Under the pieces are notes generated by a model. It had not been told where the DNA came from and did not search any database. It saw only the letters and a list, made by a program, of their open reading frames with translations. A stretch of DNA of 64,000 nucleotides. Source: Blastocystis hominis (Eukaryota; Sar; Bigyra; Opalinata; Blastocystidae). The translations under genes were made by a program, and so were the position numbers. The stretch lies in assembly GCF_000151665.1 (NCBI RefSeq), contig NW_013171816.1, forward strand, positions 1,126,204-1,190,203, given 5' to 3'. Below are positions 14,054 through 24,826 of the stretch, one piece after another. The number at the start of each line of letters is the position of its first letter. Position 1 is the first letter of the stretch.

Positions 14054-14477
14054 ATGTTGATGAACGTTCTTGCTAACGCTTTGAAATCCATTACCAACGC
14101 TGAGAAGCGTGGTAAGCGTCAAGTGCTCGTCCGCCCTTGCTCCAAGGTGCTTCTGAAGTTCCTTGAGTGCATGCAGAAGAAGGGTAAGTCGTTTTGCGAA
14201 TTCGAGTTATGGACTAGGTTACATTGGTGAAATCACCGTGATTGATGACCACCGTTCCGGAAAGGTCGTGGTCACTCTGACTGGTCGTCTGAACAAGTGC
14301 GGCTGCATCTCTCCCCGCTTCGATGTGAAGCTGAACGAGATTGAGATGTGGACCCGCAATCTGCTCCCCTGCCGTCAGTTCGGACACATCGTCCTGACCA
14401 CTTCTGAGGGTATTATGGACCACGAGGAGGCTCGTCGCAAGCACGTCGGTGGAAAGATCATTGGTTTCTTCTACTAA
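14054..14477 (+). CDS. RPS15A: 40S ribosomal protein uS8 (S15a)
   Basis: Small-subunit core protein. [35 protein letters not shown], then [18 protein letters not shown] and the end [17 protein letters not shown] match the eukaryotic S15a family over its full length of about 130 residues. One intron of 34 bp (14184-14217) splits a Gly codon between QKKG and YIGE. The start aligns with the family's MVRMNVL, one residue shorter. Confidence 0.97.
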
Positions 14478-14616
14478 ACCAATTGTGTAAGGGGTCAGCT
14501 TGAAACAAGTCCATGTTTCTTATATAAACAAACATACTACAAATGAATAATATGATGATATTGATGTGTAATAAATGAGTGAATGAATGAATGAAACTGT
14601 GAAAGACAACACTATT

Positions 14617-15270
14617 TCATTGCGGTGAATTACTATCTTGCGGATCACCCATCATAGGGTTCTGCACTCGCACCAAAATATCTCGATTCTCTGAAAAACT
14701 GTTCCTGTAATCCAATAGCTGCTCATCCGTCTTCCCAATAGCTCTTTTTGTCTCATCACGTTGCGAAACTAAGAAATCGATGACTTGCTTACAGGTATCC
14801 ACTTCATCCTCCAGCTCAGCCAGACCTTCCTTATTCTTGTTCCGTTCTACAGTCACAACTTCCATAGATTCGCAAAGAGCTTCAGTTTCCTCGCGAATTC
14901 TCGATATTTCCTTTCGGATTTCATCCTGATGCCTCAAAAAATGGTTTATATATTTGGTAAAGCGGTTGTCTGCAGCTAACGGAGCAACTTCTCCACTCGG
15001 CTCTGTAAACTGGTTTAGATCGTTTAGAAATTTGAAAAATTGTGAATGCTCCTCCAAATAGGTCGAGGATGGCGGAGCACACGGGACAACGGTTGAATTA
15101 TCCATTATAAGAGAGCACCTCAAGAAGGTACATTCACCTTCACACAAACGAATTTGTTGCTGAAGACTTTGAATCCTGCTTGCCTCTTCTCTTGACATAG
15201 ATCCAGGATTCTCTTCAGATAGTGTAGTTGGTTTGGATTCTTGAATCTCCGGTTGCGATGATTCCTTCAT
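14617..15270 (-). CDS. Coiled-coil protein, unknown
   Basis: A single open exon of 217 codons starting MKESSQPEIQESKPTTLSEE. It has a short N-terminal helix (ASRIQSLQQQIRLCEGE), a middle globular-looking segment (YLEEHSQFFKFLNDLNQF) and a long C-terminal coiled coil (FLRHQDEIRKEISRIREETE onward). The composition suggests a cytoskeletal, kinetochore or vesicle-tether adaptor, but no family is recognised. Another open stretch with helical character (TKRTLKDQELQIIEYLL) lies just upstream near 15.3 kb in another frame and may be a missed first exon. It is divergent from HPRT. Confidence 0.6.
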   Translation of the reverse strand: MKESSQPEIQESKPTTLSEENPGSMSREEASRIQSLQQQIRLCEGECTFLRCSLIMDNSTVVPCAPPSSTYLEEHSQFFKFLNDLNQFTEPSGEVAPLAADNRFTKYINHFLRHQDEIRKEISRIREETEALCESMEVVTVERNKNKEGLAELEDEVDTCKQVIDFLVSQRDETKRAIGKTDEQLLDYRNSFSENRDILVRVQNPMMGDPQDSNSPQ

Positions 15271-15447
15271 CTATTCCCGAGAGCAAGTACTCAATAATTT
15301 GCAATTCTTGATCCTTTAAGGTCCTCTTGGTGGCACTCGAGCGCAAGATAAATAAATATTTATATGTATATTTTTGTTTGTTCAACAAAAGATACAAAAT
15401 AGTCTCGAAAATGGGAATGGATTATTGTTTTTCTATTAATCAACGGA

Positions 15448-16230
15448 ATGAACCACCAACACGAACGAGAGGGAATTATAACGCTCACTGAGCATAATAT
15501 TATGCCTGTTGATGCTTTCAGAATCGCTGAAGAGTACCGAGTAGGAATAACGTGGTGTGATAACGGCAAGGATAAATTGGATGGGATCATCTTAACCAAT
15601 GGAATGATCGAGGATCGCTGTGCCAAGCTGGCTTACGATCTTCAGCGCGACTATGGTAACAACCGCATTCACTTGTTGTGCGTTTTGAAGGTACCCTAGC
15701 GAATTCAAATCTGACTGTAGGGTGCTCAAGTTTTCTTTGCCGCTTTGTCCCATCAAATGCAGAACTTGGGAATGGCTTTTTCGTATGATTTTATCAAAGT
15801 AAAGAGCTACAGTGGGTCGAGCTCGACTGGAGAGGGTATATTTTTGGTTGTCTGTACATGCTGATGGGTAGTGAAAGTGGAAGGACTGAACCTGGAGGGA
15901 CTGAAAGACCACCACGTCGTCATCGTGGAGGACATCATCGATACTGGAAATACGATGAAGGTCTTGATCCCTATGATCGAGAGCTATGGAGCGAAATCCG
16001 TCGCTGTATTCGTTTCTCGCATTCTGGTTATTGTCTAGACCTGCGTTCTCTGCGAGAAGGATACCCCGCTGAGCTGCGGGTACAAGAGCAATTACTGCGG
16101 GTTCATTGTGCCGAACATGTTCATTGTGGGAAATGGATTCGATTTCGACGAGGTCATGCGCGAAATGCCTCACGTGGGCTGCATCAGCCAGTATGGAATT
16201 AAGTATTACACAGAACACAAGCTCTTTTGA
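15448..16230 (+). CDS. HPRT: Hypoxanthine-guanine phosphoribosyltransferase
   Basis: Purine salvage enzyme that transfers phosphoribose from PRPP to hypoxanthine or guanine. Visible are GIILTNGMIEDRCAKLAYDL at the N-terminus, the SYSGSSSTGE loop, the PRPP-binding signature VVIVEDIIDTGNTM, and the C-terminal FIVPNMFIVGNGFDFDE block (the family's VGYALDYNE region) ending YYTEHKLF. Several short introns are needed, for example after LLCVLK and after AVFVSRI. The TGA stop at 16228-16230 is followed after three bases by TGTTTGTG. Parasitic stramenopiles depend on purine salvage, which fits. Confidence 0.92.
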
Positions 16231-16294
16231 CATGTTTGTGTGAACCAAACAATCGACCCATCCAAACATCCAACTATTCAGTCCCGTCTCTTTT

Positions 16295-17180
16295 CTACTC
16301 CAATTCAATTAATTTCGTTAGTTTTCGAGGATTCGCAGCGATCATCGCATCAAAGTCGGGAGCTTGTGCTTCGACGACGTCGAACTCCTCCTTCACTTCC
16401 GCCTACACCGGAACTCGTTCGACTCAAGAAATACGAGAAAAGCATCCAAAAAGCCTTGCTTGGAGGGCACATGATCCTTCATGCGCGTGAGGAAGGAAGT
16501 GTGCTCTCTCTGTCGACGATAAGCCGGCTGCTTTTCGGGGTGCTAGCATGGAAAGCACAAAATAACAGTACCTTCAACGCCTCCATCATCTCATCCTTGA
16601 AGTCCCAGAGAAACGACGTATGATGCAACATTCGGTCGCTCGAAAAGCTCTGCGCGTTTCCAGCGAACTTCTGCTCTCCAAACACATAATCGTTCTCTCG
16701 CAGCGCAAACGAAGAGACGTTGATCCGGTTGAATACGTTGCTGTAGAAGGAACCGCTCCAGTCCATCAGCGGCTTGGGGAACACAAGAGAGGGAAAGTCC
16801 TTCTACGATATTATAACTCATAGAAATGAGAGGAAAACCTTATTTAGAATGAACGTGAGACAGAACGTGGAATTATCGACTACCACAGTGCCACCTCCCG
16901 AAAATCGCTTAATTACAGGAAGCTTAAGTTCCTTCGCTTTTTCCACGTTTATTAGTTTCTCAACCTTTCCAGAAAGACCCATGACGATCGAAGGATTCAA
17001 ATGCTCGTTGATTAAACACCTACACCTCGCGGAATTGCAAACAAATGATACCAATTTCGATTTTGTGTTCTGAGCAATGCTTCCTCAATCATTAACTCGC
17101 GATAGATTGTGGTACTACCATTTACTCCAGTTTTGATCCTTTCACTTTAGAAGACGTAACAATCGGATCTGCGGCTTCAT
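16295..17180 (-). CDS. Lipoate-protein ligase (LplA/LIPT type)
   Basis: Attaches lipoate to E2 or H proteins, expected in the mitochondrion-related organelle. The N-terminus MKPQIRLLRLLNTTIYREL is basic and hydrophobic, like a targeting peptide, and is obtained by removing a 31-bp intron; a 32-bp intron follows TQNRNW. Then NPSIVMGLSGKVEKLINVEK and the signature KRFSGGGTVVVDN (family RRxGGGxVxHD), YVFGEQKFAGNAQ, and MLHHTSFLWDF. The C-terminal domain is short (KQGFLDAFL, then EVKEEFDVVEAQ). Asn replaces the usual His after RFSGGGTVVVD, as in several eukaryotic LIPT proteins. Confidence 0.88.
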
Positions 17181-17264
17181 CTCTCCCCTCCTCCCTGAGG
17201 AATCGAATGCAACAAGGGAATTCGTAAGTTCATCAAACAAACAATTTCCAACCTCTACAAAGAA

Positions 17265-18264
17265 TTATAAACCTCCATAATCGAATTTGGCGAAATCAGT
17301 CTCCACTGCCTCCTACACCTCACCCATCTCGCCCACATCGCACTTCAGCAAATCAATGCTCCGCACCACGTTCGCAATGCGTCCTCGCGCCTCCTCGTCG
17401 ACCTCTCGCATCTCCAGCTCCTTCTTCTCCTTCTCAATCTCCGCCGTGGACGTGCTATTGATGCTATTATCATCGAATTCGCCTAGAACATCGCCGGTTC
17501 GATCGAATTCTACGCAGCTTATCGGTCACCCAGATGTATCCGTTGTTCCCGATGATGCAGCCCACGCCGCACGGCAGATTCACGAAGTGTTGGTTCAGCC
17601 GCTTGATCAAAACGCAGGGAACCGACACCAGAACGCCGCTGGAGAGCTGCGAGTGAGCGAGGAGGGAGGAGACAAACCTTGCCGTATTTGGGAGAACGGG
17701 TGTGCAGATAACTCTCGCCTTGACGGTTGATTTGCTGCACTTCCGCCTGGATGGAATGGGGGACAAAAAAGGTACGCTGATGATGTCGTTAGGTACGAAA
17801 ATAGAACGCATCTGAAGCACATCGGCGTCGTTTCGGCGACGATGCTCACCTCCAGGGAGAAGAATGGAATTGATGCTGAGAACGGAGTTTTGATACGAGG
17901 CGATATCCATGTCCCATGAAGATCCAACGATCTAAATTTCGAGACACAAAACCGCTTCTACACCAAGTACTCTTGCTACGACAACATCTCCGATTTTAGG
18001 TATATATCTTGATTTTAGACTTCGTACTGATATCAATTTATTCACTCGTTCGACAACTCCGCAAACACTCGCAATCATTTTTCCATCCTTCACATAAACG
18101 CCATGGCCCCTTAAAAAATGAGTCTCCATTGCGTGCTGTGCCTACTTTAAAAATCCCTGCTCCGTTGTGATGACTTCTCCGGGAACAACAATAATGGTCG
18201 ACTGGTCCACCTTTTCGGAGTCAAAATATTCCTTCTCCTTAATTTCTGAGAGAGAAACCTCCAT
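17265..18264 (-). CDS. EXOSC2: Exosome subunit RRP4
   Basis: Cap subunit of the RNA exosome with S1 and KH domains. MEVSLSEIKEKEYF leads to VVPGEVITTEQGFLRGHGVY (the RGHG is rebuilt over a 37-bp intron), SVCGVVERVNKLISVR, then YIPKIGDVVVARV. Further on come INSILLPGGEHRRR, LQMRSIFV and the KH part (LPCGVGCIIGNNGYIWV). The C-terminal tail is acidic and helical (EIEKEKKELEMREVDEEARG), ending DYGGL at a TAA. A 24-bp intron containing an in-frame TAG is likely just before the end. TTGTTTGTTTG lies 22 nt past the stop. Confidence 0.93.
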
Positions 18265-18376
18265 TAGTGAGAATTCCAAACCAAAATTGAGAAATGCCTT
18301 TCCAACAAACATCCATGTGAAAAAATAGAAAAATGAAAACAACCCACTTCGCCTCCGCGTTTTTCTTTCTCCTTTT

Positions 18377-19348
18377 TCACACTTGCTGGTACACAATCTC
18401 CATGAGCCTCTTGATCTTCCTCCCAATGCGGCTCTGACTCTCTCTAAACTCCCTCCACACCTCCACGATCTCCTTTTTCACATCAATGCCATCTCCCTCC
18501 ACATCGCCCGTTGCCCCCAAATCGAGCGCCGCTTCGTCAAATTCCGGCATCCACGGAACGTCCAGCAGCTCGCTGTCAAAATTCACCGGTCCCTCCGACA
18601 TCGATTCCGGGATGAGCAAAACGGCCAGCGGATCGCCGGCTGTGAAAAGTGCCTCTCTGCCTTCAGGAATGGGCTGCACGGCCTCCTGGTTGTGCAGCGC
18701 CTCCTGCGTGATGGATCGGTCGCTCTGCGAGTTGGAACGCGCGAGTTTGATGGATTTGCTGCCGTTGTCGCGAAGCTTTGGCGCGAAATGAAGAGAGGAA
18801 GACGTCTCGCGCTTCTGGGGATGGAGGGGAGACAGGGTGGAGGAAGTGGGGGCGATGAAGCTGTTGGTGTCGAGAATCTAATCGAAAGGGGACAAAAAGG
18901 GAAACAGTGCTCTTCCAAATGCAGATAGATGGGAAAACCTCGGCAAGTAGAGGGAACAGCTCCCATTGCGACTTTACTCCCTTTTTGTGGCAGTATAATA
19001 CTTCTAGAAATAGAGTGATCCAAAATATATAACCTTCTTCAAACTGTTTTTCAACCTGAGCCCATTTGGTTCGGCACGCCTTGGCAGAACGTTCTTTACC
19101 TGTAAGCTTCGTCATTTCGGCTCCTACGAGGCTCCACATCTTCTGTTGGTGAAATAATCGCAAGATTGTCTAACTGCTTTTCTTTGGTTCTCTTTTTTGT
19201 CTTCGTGTCTATTAGACGACGAATTATTCCCCAAAATCAAATCATGCCGTCTAATACAATTAATGAGCTGCAGCTGCTCGCTAATGGGCCACATATGCTG
19301 AATGCGCTTATGTTTCCCTTCCTGATTGCTATCCTCTGAGTTAATCAT
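18377..19348 (-). CDS. Myb/SANT-like (trihelix-type) DNA-binding protein
   Basis: The N-terminal third is a single Myb/SANT-like domain: MWPISEQLQLINCIRRHDLI, a loop, KMWSLVGAEMTKLTGKER and SAKACRTKWAQVEKQFEE. A 32-bp intron rebuilds the second tryptophan helix. After WELFPLLAE the protein becomes Ser/Pro-rich, then acidic (FDEAALDLGATGDVEGDG) and ends with the coiled coil VWREFRESQSRIGRKIKRLM. The domain pattern is that of Myb_DNA-bind_4/MADF-like transcription regulators. Targets are unknown. Start ATG at 19348, divergent from RAD21. Confidence 0.72.
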
Positions 19349-19722
19349 TTGACTGAGAGAATAAATATGGGCCAATATTTGAACCCTCACAATCTAGCCT
19401 ACATGTTCTTTGAAAGGATCTCTTCTCGTTTCTGCATTTTAATAGCTTCTCATGATATGATCGATATTCACTGACTCTCCAAATAATCATCTACTTGAAA
19501 AGAATGGGCGAAGCACCTTCACTGATGGTCTCCAAACCATTCTACGTGCTCTCTTCGGGCATAAACACAAATAAGGCTCCCGCCATTCTATATCCGGCGA
19601 AGAATATCCCTAGATTATGGAATAGGGTCTGAAAACACAATATGGCCAAAGGTTTGAATTTTTGGATTTCTTCGCCCCTATGTCAAGTTGGAGGGAAAAG
19701 TGCGTCACACCATTAATTTGAA
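19349..19722. promoter_or_regulatory. Divergent intergenic region Myb gene/RAD21
   Basis: About 370 bases without a supported gene. Bases 19644-19690 resemble 19764-19810 inside RAD21's first intron and second exon: both carry AAAGGTTTG and, about 20 bases on, TTC(T/C)TCGCCCCTAT. Confidence 0.45.
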
Positions 19723-21689
19723 ATGTTTTATTCTGTGTATGTTTTAACAAAGAAAGTAGGTGCGAAAAGGTTTGGTAAACGAATAGGGCTTCCTCGCCCC
19801 TATCTGGTAGAAAGGTATTTTACAAACACGTGAATCCTAGGACCGAAGGAACCACTAAAAACCGATTGACTAAAAAGCAGGTGATTAATTCTAACATTCG
19901 AGATATGTGGTTTTCGCTTTTCTAGCTATTTTACTCTAGTCTTAATGTGATAGAACCGAAGTGTGGGCCTCTAGCTCTTCGTCTATCAGCTGTTTTGATG
20001 CTAGGTATCACTCGGATCCATAATGTTCCTTCCCAAGCCTTCCTTATGACTCTAGAGACAATGCCGATACCTCCTTTCGGATACAAACGACCTTTTTGGA
20101 CGGGTTCGATTTCAATCACAGCCGCAGGCTGCTAACCTCCCTGAGGAAACGTCCCTGCTTCGGTAGACCCTCGCTCTACCCACGAGTCGTAGTCAGGAGC
20201 GCATCGACCTGCCCGTTGACGCTTCCGCTCTCCAGCAGTCCATTCTGGATTTAAATCTGACATCGACGCAGGTAGCCATCTCCCCAAGCTTTCTAGAGTC
20301 TAGCTTGGCCTCGAGCCGATCCTGGACCGTCTCGGCTTGGAAGCTTCCCAGCTGCTGCTGGACAACGAACCCTTGGGTGCGCTGGACCGTCTGAATGGTC
20401 CCAGCAGCCTGACCAGTTTGCACAGTTTGCATAGTTTGCATAGTTTGCATAGTTTGCACAGTTTGCACAGTGGGTCGTGTGTGTCGAGTCTGATCGTAGA
20501 CACGCTCGCGGATCTGACCGACCTGACCGACCTGCGTGCGCTGGAGGGCGCCGAGGGCGCCGAGGGTGCAGAAGGCGCGGAGGGCGCGGAAGGCTTGGAA
20601 GGCCTGCTGGCCGGGATGGCCACTCCGCTCTCCGACATCCCCGTATCCTCCCTTATCTCCCTCCCCTCACCCGCAGCCTGGCGCCGACCCCTCTCTGCAC
20701 CGCCTGGACGGCCCCGCGCCGTCGCCCCGCTCGCCCCGCCCCCTCCTCGACATCGACTTTGGCTCCGACGGACCCGACGGTCTCAACGGTCCCAACGGAC
20801 CCGACGGCGTGCTGTTACTCGGGTACTCCCCCGTGCGGGGCTCGCGAGGGCCGCGGTCCTCGCCGTCGAAGCGCTGGGCGTCGCTGCGGCCCGACGTCCG
20901 CATCGAGCTCCACCCCCTCACCCTCAAACGCGCGCGCCTCGACCCCGCCCTCGCCGTCGCCGCCAGACCGCCTCTCCCCGTCCTCGCCCTCGCCGAACCT
21001 CCAGTTTCCACGTTTTGGGCGTTTCAGAGATAGCGGTACGGCGAAGCCATTCTGCAGTTCCTCGGAGAAGAGAGCCGCGTTTCTCGCTCGCTGCAGGGAC
21101 GATCCTTCGAGCTGCCTCGCGCAATCGCTGCGTCGCCGCGGCGGCGATCTGCAAGCGGCGGCGATCCACGAAGCTCCCACGGTATGTCAATCGAAAACTC
21201 CTCGTGGCCGGAGGCCGCTCTTCCGGCGTATAGAACGCTTCTCTCTTTTCATTCTAGTGAGTTGGACGGTGATAGCATGCCAATTATGGAATCTACGATG
21301 GCAGTGGGAATCGACTCTCCAGGTGCGGATCTGCGAAGTAGAGTGCGAAGCACGCCTATACCAAATAGAGATTTCATTGTCTGCAGGGTCGTCGGCATCT
21401 AGTACTCCCTCGCAGCAAAACACGCTGCGACTTCTTAAGTGTGTTGTGCGGACGAGCTACTACCTAGTTTGCTGGATGACGCGGGGTTGAAAGAACATCC
21501 CGTCGACTTCGCGAAGTTCGCGGCGAAGCGAACGCGCGGCTTCGTGGTCAAATCGTTTTATCACTTGCTGGGTAGCGAAGACTGGTCTCATGCACTCTAG
21601 TATTGGCCACGGATCGGATGGTCGTCGTGACGCAGGTAGAGAGCTATGGAGACATCGAAATCACTGACAATATGAACGAAGAATTGTGA
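19723..21689 (+). CDS. RAD21: Cohesin kleisin RAD21/SCC1
   Basis: Closes the cohesin ring by bridging the SMC heads. The N-terminal kleisin domain is rebuilt from short exons: MFYSVYVLTKKG, FLAPIWTEGTTKNRLTKKQV, PLALRLSAVLMLGITRIHN, RQCRYLLSDTNDLFGRVRFQ, NLPEE. It parallels the family's MFYxxxVLSKxGPLAxIW to YLLADCNEAF. The middle is low complexity with (LHS)n and (EGA)n runs. The C-terminal winged helix reads HPVDFAKFAAKR, VVKSFYHLLG, then TQVESYGDIEI and a TGA. Introns are 25-35 bp. REC8 is an alternative, but the N-terminal match is to RAD21. Confidence 0.88.
20417..20468. repeat. 9-bp CATAGTTTG repeat in RAD21
   Basis: Six copies of (CACAG/CATAG)TTTG coding LHS triplets. About 75 bp further on, a second 9-bp array (GGCGCCGAG type, roughly 20541-20590) codes EGA triplets. 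Confidence 0.85.
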
Positions 21690-21733
21690 AGAAAATTGTG
21701 AGAACTTACATCAGTTTGTTTTAATAATTGTTA

Positions 21734-22536
21734 ATGAATCCTACGGAAGATAGAGATAGCTATAGTTATCTCGGCATCCAGGCACGACCTCCCAGAAGAA
21801 AGGGAAGGGATCGACGAAGGCTGGGAAAGGATATTGCAAATCAGAACGAAGAAGTAGATTCAGAAGTACAAACGCAACAAGAAGAAATGCCAGTCGTCAC
21901 CGATCCCTTAAGTCCTTATGTAGAAGAGTTATTTGTGGATTGTGGGTATAAACTGTAGGTTTGCTCATTGTGTCATTCCTGCAGGAGTGATGTTTTCTAG
22001 AAATCGCCCTGTCCAATATGAGTATCTGGATAACACTGCAGATATTCAAGTTCATGCGTGTACTTTGTGCTGAAGAGTCGTGAAGTCTAGGGGGGAACAC
22101 TTTTGAAGTCGCGGTAGAACAATGCGTCTTAGGAATGTATGGGTAGGTGTTCCAGCTCTTTCCTCTTCTGTCTAGCTATATTTCGGATTCTAGTCATGTT
22201 GACTTTGATGGGGATGTGACCCCCATTGTAATCAAAGCCAAGGGTTTTTCTGCACTATGGATGCCTCATCTATAGGTCACGATTGCTTGTCTCTCTTGTA
22301 TGATGTCCTGAATGAATTCCTTTGTTGCAACAGCACGATGGATCTTTTGTTCTGTGACGTGCGCTGCATCACTCCAGTAGCTAAGGACTACTCATCTGTG
22401 CGTCTTCTTGGGATTGGAGAAAAATATAGCAAGGAGAAGCACAAGCAAGGAACCGAGGTCAAAGCGATCACATACAGCAACATGCAGGTTCTCCACAAAG
22501 AGGATGGAGTCCATATATACGTTATCCTCGACATTT
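21734..22536 (+). CDS. ZBTB8OS: Archease (tRNA-ligase activator), poly(A)-made stop
   Basis: Archease promotes guanylylation and turnover of the RtcB tRNA ligase. After a charged N-terminal extension (MNPTEDRDSYSYLG..., PPRRKGRDRRRLG) comes the archease fold: YEYLDNTADIQVHA with its metal-binding Asp residues, SLLYDVLNEFL, VRLLGIGEKYSKEKHKQGTE, VKAITYSNMQV and the terminal HIYVILDI. Human archease stops exactly after the equivalent VIIDI. Here the next base is T (22536) and the frame then stays open past the convergent gene's end, so TAA must be made by polyadenylation; GTTTGTT begins five bases on. Several middle exons (22.0-22.25 kb) are tiny. Confidence 0.88.
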
Positions 22537-22559
22537 CGAGAGTTTGTTACAAACATGCG
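22537..22559. terminator. Palindromic two-way poly(A) element
   Basis: Spacer between archease and the WH2 gene. GTTTGTTACAAAC reads as the poly(A) motif on both strands, 4-5 nt beyond the T that each gene uses to form TAA. Confidence 0.7.
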
Positions 22560-24826
22560 AATCCAACATCTTTCTTCCAATATTCTTTCTCCTATCCTTC
22601 AGAGACGGCTTCTCAGCTCCTTTCGCTCCAAATAACTTCGATTTATCCTCCTGACCTCCCATTCGATTTCCCTCCAAACTCTTTATGCTTCCTGTACTTT
22701 CATTTCCACTGATCGATGCAGAGTCGCTCATAATTGAGATTGTAGAAGGACTTTGACGAAGTGGCGGAGCTGCTGGCGGAGGTGGCGGTAATGGCGTATG
22801 CTTTCCTGTTTTTGGAGGAAGGGACGGCGGGAGAGAAGGAGGAGCAGGAGGACGCAGCGGCGACTTCAACGGGATGGGCGGAGGAGTGCTTTTGTGGTGA
22901 TTGGATGGAGGCGGGGAAACGGGAATGCTGGGCGGTGGGCTTTTCCGAAGCGAAGCGTTGGACGGTTTGATGTCGGTCTGCGGCGCAGTGGGGGGCGTGG
23001 AGTGGGTCGGAGGGGCCGAAGAAGGAATTGGCGGGGGCGAAGAAGGCGGCGGGGGCGGGGGAAGGGCCGAGGTCGGGAGAGGAGGCGGGCCGCGCTGGAC
23101 GGAAGGGGGAGCGGAGGAGAAAACGGAGGGCTGGGAGGGGGGCGCGGGGACCGAAGATTTGGGAAGCGGAGGAGGAATCGCCGATTTGCGCTTGAAACTT
23201 TTCGAGAGGGAGGTTGAGGACGCTTCCGCCGCGCCGGACGAGGAGGGCGATGGGGACTCGGTGACCTGTGTCTTCACACGGCCTCCAGACGCTTTGATTT
23301 CATTGAGTAAAGCGTTGAATCCAGCGGGACGATTGGGAGGAACCGAAGACGAAGGCGTAGAAGGAGGAATCGATTTACGTTTGTCCTTCTCTCCATTGTC
23401 ATCATTCTTTACACCTTCGATCTTTTCTTCTGTCACACGGCCTCCAGACGCTTTAATTTCGCTTAACAAAGCACCAAGACCAGCGGGACGATTCGGAGGA
23501 ACCGACGAGGACGAGGAAGGAGGAACCGATTTACGCTTGTCTTTCTCTCCATTGTACTCATCTTCCTGCTTCACACCCTCGATGCTTTCTCCCGTTACAC
23601 GGCCTCCAGACGCTTTGATTTCGCTTAGTAAAGCACCGAGACCGGTAGGACGATTAGGAGGAACCGACGAAGCAGAAGGCGTAGAAGGAGGAACCGATTT
23701 GCGCTTATCTTTCTCTCCACTGTCATCATTCTTTACACCTTCAATCTTTTCTTCTGTTACACGGCCTCCAGACGCTTTAATTTCGCTTAATAAAGCACCA
23801 AAACCGGTAGGACGATTGGGAGGAACCGACGAAGCAGAGGCAGAAGACGAGGAAGGCGTAGAAGGAATCGGAATGGCCGATTTGGGAATGGGCGGAGGAC
23901 CGACCGGCTTTCGAACTTCCCTTGTCTCCCTTGACTCCCTTGACTCCCTTGACTCCTCCTCGTTGCTCGGAGCTTCCACACTCGATCCTTTCACACGGCC
24001 TCCCGACGCTTTGATTTCGCTCAGCAAAGCGTTGAATCCAGCGGGACGATTCGGAGGAACCGACGAAGACGAAGACGACGAAGAAGAAGGAATCGCAGAC
24101 ACAGGGACGGGAGGCGGAATGGACGTGCCTCGCACCGATTCCTTCACAGACGACGACGGAAGCGGCGGAGGCTGCTTTGAAACCACCGGGGAAGGGAGGA
24201 TCGGTGCCATGGAAGACACCACGCGACTCGATTCCATAGACGTGTTGCTGCACTCGCCTGCAGAAGGAAGAACGCGGTAGACATTGTTTGACAAGAAGCT
24301 ACGCTCATCCTCAGAACGGACAGTGATCTTCATTGATAAATTCACCAAATTCCTACACGAGCAGAAGATCGCAGGATTTCTTCATCTGTTTCTTGAAATA
24401 AAGAGGAGTAATCACGCATTTCCTTAGGAAGGAACATTTCGTTATAATAATCAGCCAAGCGCTTATTTGGATCGCTCTCTACAATCTATACCTGCAATGA
24501 ACACTACTTTGAGTTTCCACGCGATGAACAACCACTTGCTTCTGTTCCAAGTCGCGAATCTGATTGTTTACAACGTCAATTCCACTGCTGCAGTGAGAAA
24601 TCTCGTCACTCAAAGAAGATAACTGCGCTGTAATACCCTATATCGCGAAACATAGCAGATACTCACATCAGCCGCCGCAAAAAAAGTACTTGAGAAAGAA
24701 CGCAAGTAATCGATAATATCATCTTCCGTATGAATAACAGATATTGCTCGATCTTCTTTCTTGAGCCAATCAAATGACTGATCTAAGATATGGTAAGAAT
24801 GGGTCACATTTCACAAGCACATACAT
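22560..24826 (-). CDS. WH2-repeat, polyproline actin regulator, poly(A)-made stop
   Basis: N-terminal coiled coil (SFDWLKKEDRAISVIHTED, FAAADGITAQLSSLSDEI, IRDLEQKQVVVHRVETQ) reminiscent of SCAR/WAVE or WASH proteins. Then come five near-identical units each holding VPPNRP and a WH2-like helix and linker, LLSEIKASGGRVK, which should bind actin monomers. A long polyproline region (PPPPPSSPPPIPSSAPP) would bind profilin or SH3 domains. The C-terminus is basic (KPSLKDRRKNIGRKML). After KMLD the next base is T; a stop comes only by poly(A), with TGTTTGT following. The alternative encoded stop lies inside archease. The start (MYVLVK) needs a 25-bp intron. Confidence 0.72.
23275..24045. repeat. Five ~160-240 bp repeats coding WH2 units
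   Basis: The block GGCCTCCAGACGCTTTGAT recurs with few changes near 23280, 23442, 23601, 23763 and, as a more diverged copy, 23998. Spacing is about 160 bp for the first four. It marks recent tandem duplication inside the gene. Confidence 0.85.

Noticed and set aside
19931-20135. Small frames on both strands (62 codons each)
   Set aside because: The plus frame is partly RAD21 exon (LALRLSAVLMLGITRIHN) read through an intron; the minus frame is its shadow.
22901-24280. 459-codon plus-strand frame opposite the WH2-repeat gene
   Set aside because: The minus strand has clear WH2 and polyproline signatures; the plus frame is Gly-rich noise made by the same repeats.
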